64,000 nucleotides of DNA from UBA8389 sp035719105 (GCA_035719105.1 DASTGN010000009.1:124001-188000); one strand, 5' to 3'. Positions 15,944 to 25,929 are shown, counted from the stretch's first letter. Translations and numbers: made by a program. The notes: generated by a model not told the origin, from the sequence alone.

Positions 15944-15959
15944 TTAATAGCGCTATTAA
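15944..15959. promoter_or_regulatory. 16-base palindromic operator of the TetR regulator
   Basis: TTAATAGCGCTATTAA is a perfect inverted repeat just downstream of the predicted -7 element and 17 bases before the tetR ATG. Its position would block transcription when bound. Confidence 0.75.
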
Positions 15960-15964
15960 TTTTA

Positions 15965-15995
15965 CAAATTAAGGGAGTATAAAGCACTTTTGCAA
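15965..15995 (-). promoter_or_regulatory. Promoter of the efflux operon
   Basis: Minus strand: TTG (complement of 15993-15995), 20-base spacer, TTAATTTG (complement of 15965-15972), one mismatch from TAnnTTTG. The palindromic operator follows after 5 bases. Confidence 0.55.
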
Positions 15996-16014
15996 CTATT
16001 TGAACTAAATTTTC

Positions 16015-16047
16015 AAAAAAAAGGCGCCTCGAAATTAATCGGGCGCC
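16015..16047 (-). terminator. Rho-independent terminator after cytoplasmic galM
   Basis: Stem of GGCGCC (16023-16028) and GGCGCC (16042-16047) with a 13-base loop; on the minus strand it is followed by eight T (complement of 16015-16022). It separates the TPR-galM unit from the efflux operon. Confidence 0.85.
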
Positions 16048-16074
16048 ATGATAGGGTATTCAGTGGTTTTCAGT

Positions 16075-17118
16075 TCAATAGAATTGGAAAATCATGGTTT
16101 GTCTGAAGGTTTCTTCCGGATAAAGAATCGCGCGTGGGAAACCGCTCTGATTGGGACTGTCCGGGAAGAATTCAGGTTCCAGGCAGAAGGCATGACGGAC
16201 ATCGTACATTTGACCGTTCAAACCAGGCACTTCACTTCCCAAATAGTTGCCACTATAGAACTGAACGCCAGGCATGGTGGTATACACACACAATCCAATT
16301 CCGCTTTCAGGTGCAAACGCATCTGCAGCCATCACCAAATCGGCAAATTCTTCCTTGTTCAAAACATAACAATGGTCGTAACCAGCACCGGCTTCCAATT
16401 GTTCGCCACCGGCTTCAATATCTCTACCAATGGGTTTGGCTTCTCTAAAATCAAAAGCAGTGCCTTCTACCAAACGAATTTCGCCCGTGGGAATGGCATC
16501 TTTTTGAATGGGAATGTAACGGTTGGCATTGATTTTCAGGTTGTGACCCAAAATATCGCCTTCGCCGTTCAGGTTGAAGTAAGCGTGATTGGTGATATTG
16601 ATTGGAGTGGCTTTGTCGGTGTTGGCCGTCACTTCCATGCTCAACTCGTTGGTTTCTGACCAATTGAATGCCACTTCGACACTTAAATTGCCTGGATAAC
16701 CTTCTTCGCCATCCTTGGACAAATAGCTCAAAATCAAAGATTCGCGTTCGATCTTGGCATCCCAAATCTGGATGTGGAAGCCGTTTGGACCGCCGTGCAA
16801 GGCATTTGGACCGTTGTTGCATACCAAGTTGTATTCTTCCCCATCAGCTAAAAATTTACCCTTGGCAATGCGGTTGGCATACCGTCCACAAGTGGCGCCC
16901 AAGTAACAAGTGTCTGTCAAAAAGCTGTCTAAATTATCATAACCTTTTATTACTGAGGTCAATACACCATCTTTATTGGGAACCAAAATCCGAACCAAGC
17001 GGGCACCCCAGTTGGTCACTTCGGCAACAGCACCAGATTCGTTGGTCATTCGGAAAAGATTGGCGGTTCGGCCATCCGGAAGTTTGCCAAATGGCAGTTT
17101 TTCAATTAAAATGCTCAT
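16075..17118 (-). CDS. galM: Aldose 1-epimerase, cytoplasmic
   Basis: Second mutarotase of the window, 347 residues, with no signal peptide (start MSILIEKLPFG), so cytoplasmic, unlike the lipoprotein GalM at 1967-3196. GalM motifs are intact: NRIAKGKF near 82, ALHGGPNGF near 108, general acid His in NITNHAYFNL near 177 and catalytic Glu in FCLEPEFFPDSPNQ near 315. It probably interconverts anomers of glucose, galactose or another imported sugar. It lies 20 bases after a secreted-protein gene and ends at a strong terminator. Operon partners give no sugar-specific clue. Confidence 0.93.
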   Translation of the reverse strand: MSILIEKLPFGKLPDGRTANLFRMTNESGAVAEVTNWGARLVRILVPNKDGVLTSVIKGYDNLDSFLTDTCYLGATCGRYANRIAKGKFLADGEEYNLVCNNGPNALHGGPNGFHIQIWDAKIERESLILSYLSKDGEEGYPGNLSVEVAFNWSETNELSMEVTANTDKATPINITNHAYFNLNGEGDILGHNLKINANRYIPIQKDAIPTGEIRLVEGTAFDFREAKPIGRDIEAGGEQLEAGAGYDHCYVLNKEEFADLVMAADAFAPESGIGLCVYTTMPGVQFYSGNYLGSEVPGLNGQMYDVRHAFCLEPEFFPDSPNQSGFPRAILYPEETFRQTMIFQFY

Positions 17119-17138
17119 AAATTGTTTTTTAAATTGCG

Positions 17139-18020
17139 TTATTTATATTGAATTTCAAGTTGTTCGCCGTACGTTTCCAAACCAGCAATGGATTCCCGTT
17201 GATCCATTGACCAAAGGGGCCAACCGGTCCGCAGATCCATCATAAAACTGCCTATATTGTTCTGTTGAAAGGACTTAACTTTATCAAGCCCCATTTTTAA
17301 ATTTTCGGACAATGCTTGCCGATAACCATTCATGTCCAATTCGGTGGCATAGACCATCACTGCGGTTTGATCGTTGGTATCGATGGTAGTCAGTTTCTTG
17401 TGTTGGATGCCGGGCAGGGGTTTGGAGGTAAACCGGCTGTTAATTTCGACGGGGACATCCACTACTTCTCCCAGCGTATAGCCCAATCCGTGGAATTGGT
17501 GGAACTGGATCATAAAACCGAGGATCAGGGTCTCTACATTTTCTCGCAGGGCATAAATTTTGCTTGCTTCAGCCTTTGAAGTTGAATCCGAAAGCCCTTT
17601 TAAAGACCTCAGAACTATGGGCAAAGCTGCCTCCAGACAATTGGTGGCGGCTGTTCCGGAAATGAACTCCTCAAAAACACCGGGCTTGGATATGCGGTAG
17701 CTGATTGTTACCGGCACGGCCAACGCCATCATCTTCTGCAAATAAGAATCGTTGGTATTGATGGTATAGCTTGAAATTTTCCAGCGTAGGATGTATGCAT
17801 TTTCCAGCGAATCTGTCACCACGACTTCAGCCTTGAAACCAACACGCAACAGGTCCGTTGTGTCCTTGCGATTCAACGTGTAAATGGTTTTGGAAACATC
17901 GTACCGCTGGTATTCGTTCTTCAGGAATTTGGCTGTGAAAACCACGGAAGAATCCGTGTTTTGAGCATTCACGCCCCAACAAAGCAAACCAAACAGAACT
18001 AACAACCTGATTCGTTTCAT
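17139..18020 (-). CDS. Secreted protein of unknown function
   Basis: 293 residues from MKRIRLLVLFGLLCWGVNAQ, a typical Bacteroidota signal peptide ending in Ala-Gln; in-frame ATGs up to 21 codons upstream would overlap the preceding gene. After the signal the protein is predicted periplasmic or outer-membrane associated, with alternating hydrophobic/polar strands (for example ENAYILRWKISSYTIN) and no membrane helix, Cys pair or catalytic motif I can name. It sits 4 bases after the TPR gene and 20 bases before galM, so the three are probably co-transcribed. I do not recognise the family. Confidence 0.7.
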   Translation of the reverse strand: MKRIRLLVLFGLLCWGVNAQNTDSSVVFTAKFLKNEYQRYDVSKTIYTLNRKDTTDLLRVGFKAEVVVTDSLENAYILRWKISSYTINTNDSYLQKMMALAVPVTISYRISKPGVFEEFISGTAATNCLEAALPIVLRSLKGLSDSTSKAEASKIYALRENVETLILGFMIQFHQFHGLGYTLGEVVDVPVEINSRFTSKPLPGIQHKKLTTIDTNDQTAVMVYATELDMNGYRQALSENLKMGLDKVKSFQQNNIGSFMMDLRTGWPLWSMDQRESIAGLETYGEQLEIQYK

Positions 18021-18024
18021 GGAG

Positions 18025-20241
18025 TTATTCTTCGAGTTCATAAATAAGTTCGTCTCGCAGAGCAGAAATGTCGTTGGAGGCAATTCCGTGTCGAATCAAC
18101 TCGGGAGAATCCTTTCTAAACAGTTCCAGAAAATCCGGTAAAATGGTGTGCGTGGCCCGTATGCCGTGCTTGTAGATTTCCACCGCTTTCATCGGTGAAC
18201 CTTTGCACCATTCCACATGGCCAGCATTCAAGTAATCGTCGATGGTGGGATTCTTGTCTAAAATCTTGTTGTAATATTTGGTTGCTTGATCGTACTTGCG
18301 GCACATAAAGGAACACCAGGCAATGGGTCGGTGCGTTTTGTCTGATGATTCGCTTAACACCTCGGCTTTGAAATAAACATTCAACGCTTCAGCAAAATCG
18401 CCCATTTCGACCAGAGCATGTCCCATGTTCATGATCAAGGTAGTATCTTCAGGTGCCAAGGGTAATGCTCTGCGGTAAAACTCCATTGCTTTTGCCGGAT
18501 TCTTGAGTTGGCGATAACTTGCTGCAATTCGTTTGAGGGTCCAAAGACTGTCAGATTGAATGAGATCGGCCTGCAGATAGGCTTTGAGCGCATTTTCAGG
18601 TTGTTTGAGCTGTTGGAAGCAAAAACCCCTCTTCTGTTGCAGTTCAGCTTCCGATGGACAAAGACCGGTCAAAACTTCGAAGACGGCAAGCGCCTGTTCG
18701 TAATGCTTGTTTTTGAAATACAGCATGGCAATTCTTCTCAATGCATCTTCCGAACGCACCAAACCGCCCAAGCTTTTGGTAAGATGAAAATCTAGGGCAG
18801 TATTGAACGGATTGTTGAAATCCTGACGACGGTGGTGAAGATTAAAAAACCGGTACAGGTCTTGAATAAAGCGGTTGGAAGTCATTTCCAATCGATATTT
18901 GTTGTTGATGCCCATGTTCGACTTCCGCACTTCTTCGAACGCTTCGCTGTCGGCATTCATCTGGTTGGACATGGTGGCCCTGTAATTGGCAGGCACTTGC
19001 AACAAATTGAAACAGAAGGAATACTTATCGGACGAACAAAGATAATCGGAATTGAGAACGGCATCCAGCACCTTGCTTCCCTCCAAAGGGTTCGGACCGA
19101 ACAATTCCCGGAGACTGGAATGGGAGGTGTAAAAAGGCAGGAACCAATTGTAGAATTCACTAAAGAACGGATAGCCTTTCTGAGTGGAAAAAGTGCTCAT
19201 ATACACATCAATACCCTCCAATTGCATGTCGGAGAATTGTTGCATCTTGACGGAGAATTCTGAATTTTCCATCATGTTCTGCCATTCAGGATTGAATTCC
19301 TCCGAAATTTCCTCGCCATCGCGCAGTTTGTCTTGCAAGGCTGAACCCATTTTTGTCATCTCTGGGAGAATCTCTTCCTGCATGCGTTTGGTCACTGCAT
19401 CTGTATCTTTGGAACGAATAAGCTGGAAAAATATGCGAATCAGATAATCTGAGATTTCAGGATTGCTATCCAAAAGGGCTTCCAACCGCAAACCGATTTC
19501 AGGATACAAGTTCAACCGATTGTCGTAAAGGTAAAGGTTCATAGCCAATGCCACCAAAGCTCGTTGCGAAACTTCCATATCCGGATGAACCGCTTGGTCA
19601 GCTAAGAAGAGCATTTTTTTGACATCAAATCGTTTTTGCAAAGAAAGAAAAAGGGCTGAAAGGAACAATCCCTTTTCGTGGTCCGAAAAAGCTGGGTCTA
19701 AGAACACGAGATTCAGATAACTGCAATCCTCGTCCGTCCATTGATTAGAAACAAACAACTTCATAAAGATCAGTCCAGCAGCATTTTCTCTTTTTCGCAA
19801 CAATTGAGCTGTCTGAGAATCACGAACATCCGATTTTTCGACCAATTGAACGATAGTAAGCCGCTCGCCTGCCTCACGCATGGTTTCCACCAATTCAGGC
19901 AAAGTCTGGTTGCCTCCTACCCGATCCACCCGAATGCGATCGTAATAAAAACCCGGTGAGTTTCTGGTCATCCAAATGTGAAACGCCTCGCCGGCCAGTT
20001 CCAGCAATTGTCGACGAATTCCGTTCTCAACATTTTCGCGGTCCGGGTCGGGAAAACCCTCCAATCGATAGCGAAGCATGTATCGATACTTATTTTCAGT
20101 TTCCGTCAATTTATCATATGCTTTGCCAAAACCATTTTGTTGGATCAGGAATCCCAATCCGGAAAAGGCATCTTTGATACTGAACTGAAGAACCTGGTTC
20201 AGAATGCGGTCGTATAATTGAATGGCTTCGGGAACTGTCAT
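18025..20241 (-). CDS. Large tetratricopeptide-repeat protein
   Basis: 738 residues, cytoplasmic by lack of a signal peptide. The N-terminal 450 residues are helical without clear repeats; the C-terminal part (from about residue 495) has TPR units, for example a helix pair at YFKNKHYEQALAVFEVLTGL, then AFCFQQLKQPENALKAYLQA-like, PAKAMEFYRRALPLAPED, and GDFAEALNVYFKA. It therefore likely acts as a protein-interaction scaffold; similar long TPR proteins are common and uncharacterised in Bacteroidales. I start at MTVPEAIQLYDR because the longer frame's ATG (20266-20268) lies inside a TAnnTTTG promoter element. First gene of the TPR > secreted protein > galM unit, divergent from lepA. Confidence 0.75.
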   Translation of the reverse strand: MTVPEAIQLYDRILNQVLQFSIKDAFSGLGFLIQQNGFGKAYDKLTETENKYRYMLRYRLEGFPDPDRENVENGIRRQLLELAGEAFHIWMTRNSPGFYYDRIRVDRVGGNQTLPELVETMREAGERLTIVQLVEKSDVRDSQTAQLLRKRENAAGLIFMKLFVSNQWTDEDCSYLNLVFLDPAFSDHEKGLFLSALFLSLQKRFDVKKMLFLADQAVHPDMEVSQRALVALAMNLYLYDNRLNLYPEIGLRLEALLDSNPEISDYLIRIFFQLIRSKDTDAVTKRMQEEILPEMTKMGSALQDKLRDGEEISEEFNPEWQNMMENSEFSVKMQQFSDMQLEGIDVYMSTFSTQKGYPFFSEFYNWFLPFYTSHSSLRELFGPNPLEGSKVLDAVLNSDYLCSSDKYSFCFNLLQVPANYRATMSNQMNADSEAFEEVRKSNMGINNKYRLEMTSNRFIQDLYRFFNLHHRRQDFNNPFNTALDFHLTKSLGGLVRSEDALRRIAMLYFKNKHYEQALAVFEVLTGLCPSEAELQQKRGFCFQQLKQPENALKAYLQADLIQSDSLWTLKRIAASYRQLKNPAKAMEFYRRALPLAPEDTTLIMNMGHALVEMGDFAEALNVYFKAEVLSESSDKTHRPIAWCSFMCRKYDQATKYYNKILDKNPTIDDYLNAGHVEWCKGSPMKAVEIYKHGIRATHTILPDFLELFRKDSPELIRHGIASNDISALRDELIYELEE

Positions 20242-20261
20242 AAATCTAACTTTGAATGGAA

Positions 20262-20269
20262 CAAACATA
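20262..20269 (-). promoter_or_regulatory. -7 promoter element for the TPR gene
   Basis: Minus strand TATGTTTG, a full TAnnTTTG match 20 bases upstream of the chosen start. No clear -33 TTTG. Confidence 0.5.
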
Positions 20270-20313
20270 CGAAAAAACTGAGCGTATATAGTCTGTCTTA
20301 CCTGTAAAAATTG

Positions 20314-20321
20314 TAAATTTG
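20314..20321 (+). promoter_or_regulatory. -7 promoter element for lepA
   Basis: TAAATTTG matches TAnnTTTG fully and lies 32 bases before the lepA ATG; the -33 region is only a partial match. Confidence 0.5.
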
Positions 20322-20353
20322 TCGGCTCAATAAACCCATGCGACTTTCACCTA

Positions 20354-22135
20354 ATGAAGCACATTCGAAATTTCTGCATCATCGCCCACATCGACCACGG
20401 TAAAAGCACCTTGGCAGACCGTCTGTTGGAGTTCACACACACGATGGCCATCACCGAAAACCAGATGTTGGATGACATGGATCTGGAGCGGGAACGTGGA
20501 ATCACCATCAAAAGTCATGCCGTTCAGATGGAATATACCAGGGACGGAGAAAAATACTTGTTGAACCTGATCGACACGCCGGGACACGTGGATTTTTCGT
20601 ACGAAGTCTCCAGGTCCATTGCGGCCTGCGAAGGGGCTTTGCTAATCGTGGACGCTTCTCAAGGCATCCAGGCTCAAACCATTTCCAACCTGTACATGGC
20701 CATCGAAAACGACCTGGAAATCATTCCGGTGTTGAACAAAATTGACCTGCCGCATGCGATGCCCGAAGAAGTGGAAGACCAAATAATTGAGCTACTGGGT
20801 GTTAAGCGCGACGATATTATCCGTGCAAGTGGCAAGACAGGCGAAGGAATCCAAGAAATTCTGGATGCCATCATCGACCGTTGTCCATGCCCCATTGGCG
20901 ACCCAGATGCTCCCCTGGAAGCCTTGATTTTCGATTCCGTTTTCAATTCCTTCCGTGGCATCATAGCCTATTTTAAAATTCGGAACGGCACGGTTCGTTC
21001 AGGCGACTTTGTCAAGTTTTTCGCCACCAAAAAAGAATACTATGCCGATGAAATCGGTGTATTGAAACTAACCATGTCACCACGAGATGTTTTGAGTTGC
21101 GGCGATGTGGGTTACATTATTTCAGGTATCAAAACGTCCAAAGAAGTTAAGGTGGGCGACACCATTACACACGTAAAGAACCCCTGTTTATCGGCCATCG
21201 ATGGTTTTCAAGAAGTAAAGCCGATGGTTTTTGCAGGCGTGTATCCCATTGACCCTGAGGAATTTGAAGACCTTCGCGCCTCGTTGGAGCGTTTGCAGCT
21301 CAACGATGCATCCCTGACGTTTCAACCAGAAAGTTCGCTGGCGCTTGGATTTGGTTTCCGTTGCGGCTTTTTAGGTTTGCTTCACATGGAAATCGTACAA
21401 GAGCGGTTGGACCGTGAATTCGACATGAGCGTCATCACGACTGTTCCCAACGTGCAATACTTAGTGACGACCCGAAAAGGTGATGTGCTGGACATTCACA
21501 ACCCATCCGGTCTCCCCGATTTTACAATGATTGAAAAAATTGAGGAACCGTATATTCGTGCATCCGTCATCACCAACACCGATTATTTGGGCAGCATCAT
21601 GACGCTTTGTCTTGGCAAGCGTGGTGAATTGATCAAACAAGAATACATCACTGGAAATCGAGTAGAAATTTTGTTCGATTTACCTTTGGGTGAAATCGTC
21701 ATCGACTTCTACGACCGTCTGAAAAGCATTTCCAAGGGTTACGCATCCTTCGATTACCACCCCAATGGATTTAGAGAATCCAAATTGGCCAAGCTGGATA
21801 TCTTGTTGAACGGTGAGCCAGTGGATGCACTATCCAGCCTCACACACGTGAGCAATGCAGAATCTTTAGGCCGTCGCATGTGCGAAAAGCTCAAAGAACT
21901 CATTCCACGCCAACAATTCGACATTGCCATTCAAGCGGCCATCGGTGCCAAAATCATTGCTCGTGAAACGGTGAAAGCTGTACGTAAAGACGTAACCGCC
22001 AAGTGTTATGGAGGAGATATCACTCGCAAACGCAAATTACTAGAGAAACAGAAGAAAGGTAAAAAGCGTATGAAACAGATTGGAAATGTGGAAGTTCCTC
22101 AAAAAGCCTTCTTAGCAGTACTAAAATTAGACTAA
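20354..22135 (+). CDS. lepA: Elongation factor 4 (LepA)
   Basis: Ribosome-associated translational GTPase of 593 residues (E. coli LepA 599) that back-translocates or remodels stalled ribosomes. G1 AHIDHGKS (11-18), the switch I sequence with ERGITIKSHAVQM, G3 DTPGHVDF and G4 NKIDLP are all present, and the LepA-specific C-terminal domain ends in a Lys-rich tail (RKRKLLEKQKKGKKRMKQIG, near 555-575). The ATG at 20354 leaves a short leader after the promoter. Divergent from the TPR gene; its TAA is followed directly by the ATG of the nitroreductase gene. Confidence 0.98.
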   Translation: MKHIRNFCIIAHIDHGKSTLADRLLEFTHTMAITENQMLDDMDLERERGITIKSHAVQMEYTRDGEKYLLNLIDTPGHVDFSYEVSRSIAACEGALLIVDASQGIQAQTISNLYMAIENDLEIIPVLNKIDLPHAMPEEVEDQIIELLGVKRDDIIRASGKTGEGIQEILDAIIDRCPCPIGDPDAPLEALIFDSVFNSFRGIIAYFKIRNGTVRSGDFVKFFATKKEYYADEIGVLKLTMSPRDVLSCGDVGYIISGIKTSKEVKVGDTITHVKNPCLSAIDGFQEVKPMVFAGVYPIDPEEFEDLRASLERLQLNDASLTFQPESSLALGFGFRCGFLGLLHMEIVQERLDREFDMSVITTVPNVQYLVTTRKGDVLDIHNPSGLPDFTMIEKIEEPYIRASVITNTDYLGSIMTLCLGKRGELIKQEYITGNRVEILFDLPLGEIVIDFYDRLKSISKGYASFDYHPNGFRESKLAKLDILLNGEPVDALSSLTHVSNAESLGRRMCEKLKELIPRQQFDIAIQAAIGAKIIARETVKAVRKDVTAKCYGGDITRKRKLLEKQKKGKKRMKQIGNVEVPQKAFLAVLKLD

Positions 22136-22684
22136 ATGAAAACCTTACTGGAATTGGTGAAATCTCGTCAAAGTGAACGAGCGTACGATATCAATCGTCC
22201 AGTTGAATCCGAAAAACTGGACTACATCCTGGAAACAGTTCGGTTAGCACCTTCCGCCTGTAACGCACAACCGTGGAAATTCATTGTAGTGACGGATCCT
22301 TCAACGGTTAAAGAAACGGCTTCCTGCGTGTCGGACAGGACATTGGGCATGAACCATTTTGCCTATCAAGCACCAGTTATCATCGTTGTGTTGGAAGAAG
22401 CGGCCAATTTTACTTCCACCATTGGCAGCAAAGTCAAGCAAAAGCATTTTCCACACATGGATTTGGGCATAGCTGCCGCTCACATCATACTGGCTGCCGC
22501 CGAACAAGGGCTTGGCAGCTGCATTGTGGGATGGTTCGACGAAAAGAAAATACGGAACGTGTTGGAAATTCCGACTTCCAAACGTCCCGTACTGGTTATC
22601 ACTATGGGTTATGCTACCCAGAATCTTCGCGAAAAGAAACGAAAGAATCTGTCAGACATCGTTTCGTACAACAAATACCGTTGA
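22136..22684 (+). CDS. Nitroreductase-family flavoprotein
   Basis: 182-residue FMN-dependent oxidoreductase. RQSERAYDINRPV (near 11-23) and APSACNAQPWKFIVV (near 38-52) are the phosphate- and flavin-binding segments of the nitroreductase family, and MDLGIAAAHIILAAAEQGLG the dimer-core helix. The short length and C-terminal KNLSDIV ending resemble small Bacteroidales nitroreductases of unknown physiological substrate. Its ATG immediately follows the lepA stop, so it is translated from the lepA transcript. It ends 1 base before the convergent mannosidase gene and I see no terminator between them. Confidence 0.9.
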   Translation: MKTLLELVKSRQSERAYDINRPVESEKLDYILETVRLAPSACNAQPWKFIVVTDPSTVKETASCVSDRTLGMNHFAYQAPVIIVVLEEAANFTSTIGSKVKQKHFPHMDLGIAAAHIILAAAEQGLGSCIVGWFDEKKIRNVLEIPTSKRPVLVITMGYATQNLREKKRKNLSDIVSYNKYR

Positions 22685-22685
22685 T

Positions 22686-25600
22686 TCACCTAAGATTCTT
22701 ACGCGCAACATGATCCTTGCTGAAATCGTCTATCAAAGATTGAAGCGATTGAGCATCGTCCTTAATTTCTGCAGACGTTGTAACCGCAAACACTTTGATT
22801 GCCGGATTGACCGGTAGCTCCATCATTTTAGAACCCTGAGGAACATTGATTTCATACACATATATATAGGTGTATTGATAAGCATCGTTTCTGGAAGGGT
22901 AAGCATAATGTCCGTGTGATGCAAACCAGGCAATATCGGCTGTTTTCACAAAGGGCTGGTCGATGGATGTCACAGTTACATTATCCTGAGCAAAATGCCG
23001 GTTGTAGAACTGGCCAATGTATCCGGTTCCGCTTTGTATTAGGAGCGGCACCATCGTTTGGTCGATTTTGAACACACCCTTGGTATCGTTTATGGCAGAA
23101 GCCAATAGATAAATCTTTTTGCAATCGGAACCCAACATCAATTTTTGTCCATTGCAAGCAAGCACGTTGTTTTGACGATCGGCGGAGTTGCCCATTTTGA
23201 AACGGATGCCTTCATTCACGATTTCAGCAGGAATGAGTTCGGCAGGTAAACTGCTACGGCGATTGAAGTTGCAATCGTCCCGGTTGTCATCAAAACTCAT
23301 GGCATCCTGATCGAAGGGCAAATCCAAAGATACCTGATTTGCAACTAGGTTTTTTTCTGCTTTGAATTTGAAAGCAAAACTGCGAATGCCAAAATGGCCG
23401 AGATCAAACGACAGGTTTTTACCACTAAATTTGGCCGATCCGACCTTTTGCTCCTGACCGTTCACTTCCCATGCTTCAGCAATTTCTGCTGGTAATTGAA
23501 GATTAACACCTTTAACATCTTTCCCAAGCAGTTCCTGAACGCGAATCAAATAACCGTCACCATCTTCTAATTTCTTGAACGCCATTACATTGACTTTGGA
23601 CTCACTCAATCCGAGGAGTGAAGCTGCCCTACCCCAATCGCCATCGTGTTTGTTGGTTTCAAATGCCAACAGCGGCCTATTGAAGAATTGACCTTGCCAA
23701 GCAGCCTGGCTGTTTTCCAAATTTCCGGCATGACTGTAAAGTCCATACCTGAACTCGTGAACTCCCCAATCCTGGGAATTCTGATAGGCAAAACGACTTC
23801 CTGTTTCGGGTGTGTACATCAACGTGAGTCTCAAAGTACGATCATCGGGCTTATCAGACCCGTATTTACAATCTTCCAAAATGGTGACACCGTATTTTCC
23901 GGATCGGTCTGTAAGGTCAAACCATTCTTTGGCGGGAACCTCGAACTTCAAACTGTCGTTGTTACCTCGCTGAATGGTTCCGACACCCAAGTTGTAGGTC
24001 GCTTTCGCATTGGACGCTGTCAATGGGAAAGCAGCTTTCAAGGATACTCCGGTGGATTTCCAGTCCAGAATATTGCTCACCTCCAAGCGTTTCCCTGCTT
24101 CACCGGCTGTCAAACTGACGCGTTGACAAATTACAGAGTTTTTGCCTTTTCGAATCACCTCCATCGTCACTCTAACCGGGCCACTTTCAACAATACGAAG
24201 GCTTGCCGATTCATCCATGGTACCGACGATGGGGAGCTTACGATCTTTCCAATCCATGTTCCAGGCCGGATAAACGCTTGGTTTTTCGTGCAGGAATTGC
24301 AAACTGGCAGGTTGAGCTAAAAGCTCCTTGCCGATGGACTTGTCCACGATACTGGCAATATCGCCGTTTGGCGCAAAAGTCACTTTGTAATACTTGTTTT
24401 CGAGCGAATTCGAGCTTGACTTCAGTTCGGTCTTAGTTGCTTTGACCGTGGTATTTTCGCGAACTTCAAAAACGGCCAATCCGGATGAAGGAACGCTGGC
24501 CATAAAAAGCAACGTCCATTTGGTTCCATCCCGATTAATAATCTGAATTGGTAAAGCTTTTCCTGTTCCATCAAACACTTGAACGCGATCGGGCTTGTTG
24601 GTGAACACCATTTCGGCGGTTACCAAGTCTTCCCGTTTTTGGGCAACTGGATTAAACACGACCAAACTACGGCCTTGAACGTTGGTATTCATTTTAGAGG
24701 AAACGGCAGTCATGGAACTGCTTAACACATTGGCAAAACCATTTGCAGCAATGAATTCGTCGTTCCAGGCATATTCATAAGCCTTTGGTATGCTCGTTCC
24801 AGGCAAAATATCGTGGAACTGGCTGCCCAACAGCAGGTTCCATGCTTTGTTCAGCTTGTTGGTGGGATAAGGAATTCGCCCCATCCAATCGGCATAACTT
24901 GCCAATTTTTCTGCTGATTCGGCAAGAATTTCATTTTTACGGTTCATCCGTTTCATATAAGCCTGTGAGGTCATCGAACCGGCACTATGCTCAATCAGCA
25001 ATAAATCACCACTATACACTGGAAGTTTTTGACGAATTTTGGGTGTGATGTCTTTGTATAATTGATCGGACGAACTCAAAACCACCTTGAATTTGCTGTC
25101 CGGTTGGTTGACGCTACCGATGACATTCTTAACATCACGCTCACGTGGTGCTCCCCCTTCGTCCCCTACACCATAATAACGGTAATCAAACGAAAAACCG
25201 TATTTTTTGTAATTATCGTCCAATCGATTAATCCAATAGGAATCCAAATCGAGGCGTTCATTGACCGTACCGGTATAGCTGGTAGCATTGAGAGCGGCGA
25301 TAATTCCCTTACCATCAGGACCTTTCCACACACCGACATTAAAAGGAATGCCCACGGCCGAATTCCATGAAAGTTTTTGCGTGGAGAAACCTAGCAGCCC
25401 GCAATGATTCCAAATGGTTGGGGTATTGGCCAAAAAGCCAAAACAGTCTGGCAACATATAATCGACACTTTCCTTTCCAAATTCTTTCTTAAAGTATTGA
25501 TTGCCATAGAGTACTTGTCGAATCAAGGATTCTGATGAAGAAATGTTCACTTCCCCTTCGTCCACGGAGGAACCCGAAATTCTCCAGCGACCCTCTTTAA

Positions 25601-25904
25601 TGTACTGGCCTACTTTTGGATACAGTTCGGGATAGTATTCTTTCATCATCTCATAGCGCCTGGATCCGGTAAAATTGAAAACATACGCGGGATACTTTTC
25701 AAACAGATGGAAATTTTCCAACATGATGTTTTTGATGTAGTAGTTGATGGTTGTCGGATAATCCCAGTTCCATTCCGTATCCAGGTGGGAATAGCCGACA
25801 GTATACAACACTTTGTCTTTTGAAAGATCGTAAGAGGTTTGGGCTTGAGTCGAAAAAATATGGGAAAATAGCACAAACGCTGCAAGTAAGCCTACATTTT
25901 TCAT
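22686..25904 (-). CDS. Secreted GH38-family alpha-mannosidase
   Basis: 1072-residue exported enzyme with a signal peptide ending near FSTQAQ (residue 22). The GH38 N-terminal catalytic domain carries the zinc ligands H40 and D42 in YSHLDTEWNW and the candidate nucleophile D153 in MLPDCFGF; the middle and C-terminal beta domains of the family follow (to about 830). After that comes an extra C-terminal domain of about 200 residues (from LDLPFDQDAMSF) resembling the discoidin- or NPCBM-like modules of extracellular glycosidases. It should release alpha-linked mannose from glycans outside the cytoplasm. Transcribed alone, from a promoter next to the MFS terminator. Confidence 0.92.
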   Translation of the reverse strand: MKNVGLLAAFVLFSHIFSTQAQTSYDLSKDKVLYTVGYSHLDTEWNWDYPTTINYYIKNIMLENFHLFEKYPAYVFNFTGSRRYEMMKEYYPELYPKVGQYIKEGRWRISGSSVDEGEVNISSSESLIRQVLYGNQYFKKEFGKESVDYMLPDCFGFLANTPTIWNHCGLLGFSTQKLSWNSAVGIPFNVGVWKGPDGKGIIAALNATSYTGTVNERLDLDSYWINRLDDNYKKYGFSFDYRYYGVGDEGGAPRERDVKNVIGSVNQPDSKFKVVLSSSDQLYKDITPKIRQKLPVYSGDLLLIEHSAGSMTSQAYMKRMNRKNEILAESAEKLASYADWMGRIPYPTNKLNKAWNLLLGSQFHDILPGTSIPKAYEYAWNDEFIAANGFANVLSSSMTAVSSKMNTNVQGRSLVVFNPVAQKREDLVTAEMVFTNKPDRVQVFDGTGKALPIQIINRDGTKWTLLFMASVPSSGLAVFEVRENTTVKATKTELKSSSNSLENKYYKVTFAPNGDIASIVDKSIGKELLAQPASLQFLHEKPSVYPAWNMDWKDRKLPIVGTMDESASLRIVESGPVRVTMEVIRKGKNSVICQRVSLTAGEAGKRLEVSNILDWKSTGVSLKAAFPLTASNAKATYNLGVGTIQRGNNDSLKFEVPAKEWFDLTDRSGKYGVTILEDCKYGSDKPDDRTLRLTLMYTPETGSRFAYQNSQDWGVHEFRYGLYSHAGNLENSQAAWQGQFFNRPLLAFETNKHDGDWGRAASLLGLSESKVNVMAFKKLEDGDGYLIRVQELLGKDVKGVNLQLPAEIAEAWEVNGQEQKVGSAKFSGKNLSFDLGHFGIRSFAFKFKAEKNLVANQVSLDLPFDQDAMSFDDNRDDCNFNRRSSLPAELIPAEIVNEGIRFKMGNSADRQNNVLACNGQKLMLGSDCKKIYLLASAINDTKGVFKIDQTMVPLLIQSGTGYIGQFYNRHFAQDNVTVTSIDQPFVKTADIAWFASHGHYAYPSRNDAYQYTYIYVYEINVPQGSKMMELPVNPAIKVFAVTTSAEIKDDAQSLQSLIDDFSKDHVARKNLR

Positions 25905-25929
25905 GATGTTTGAGATTGATTAAGGTGAC

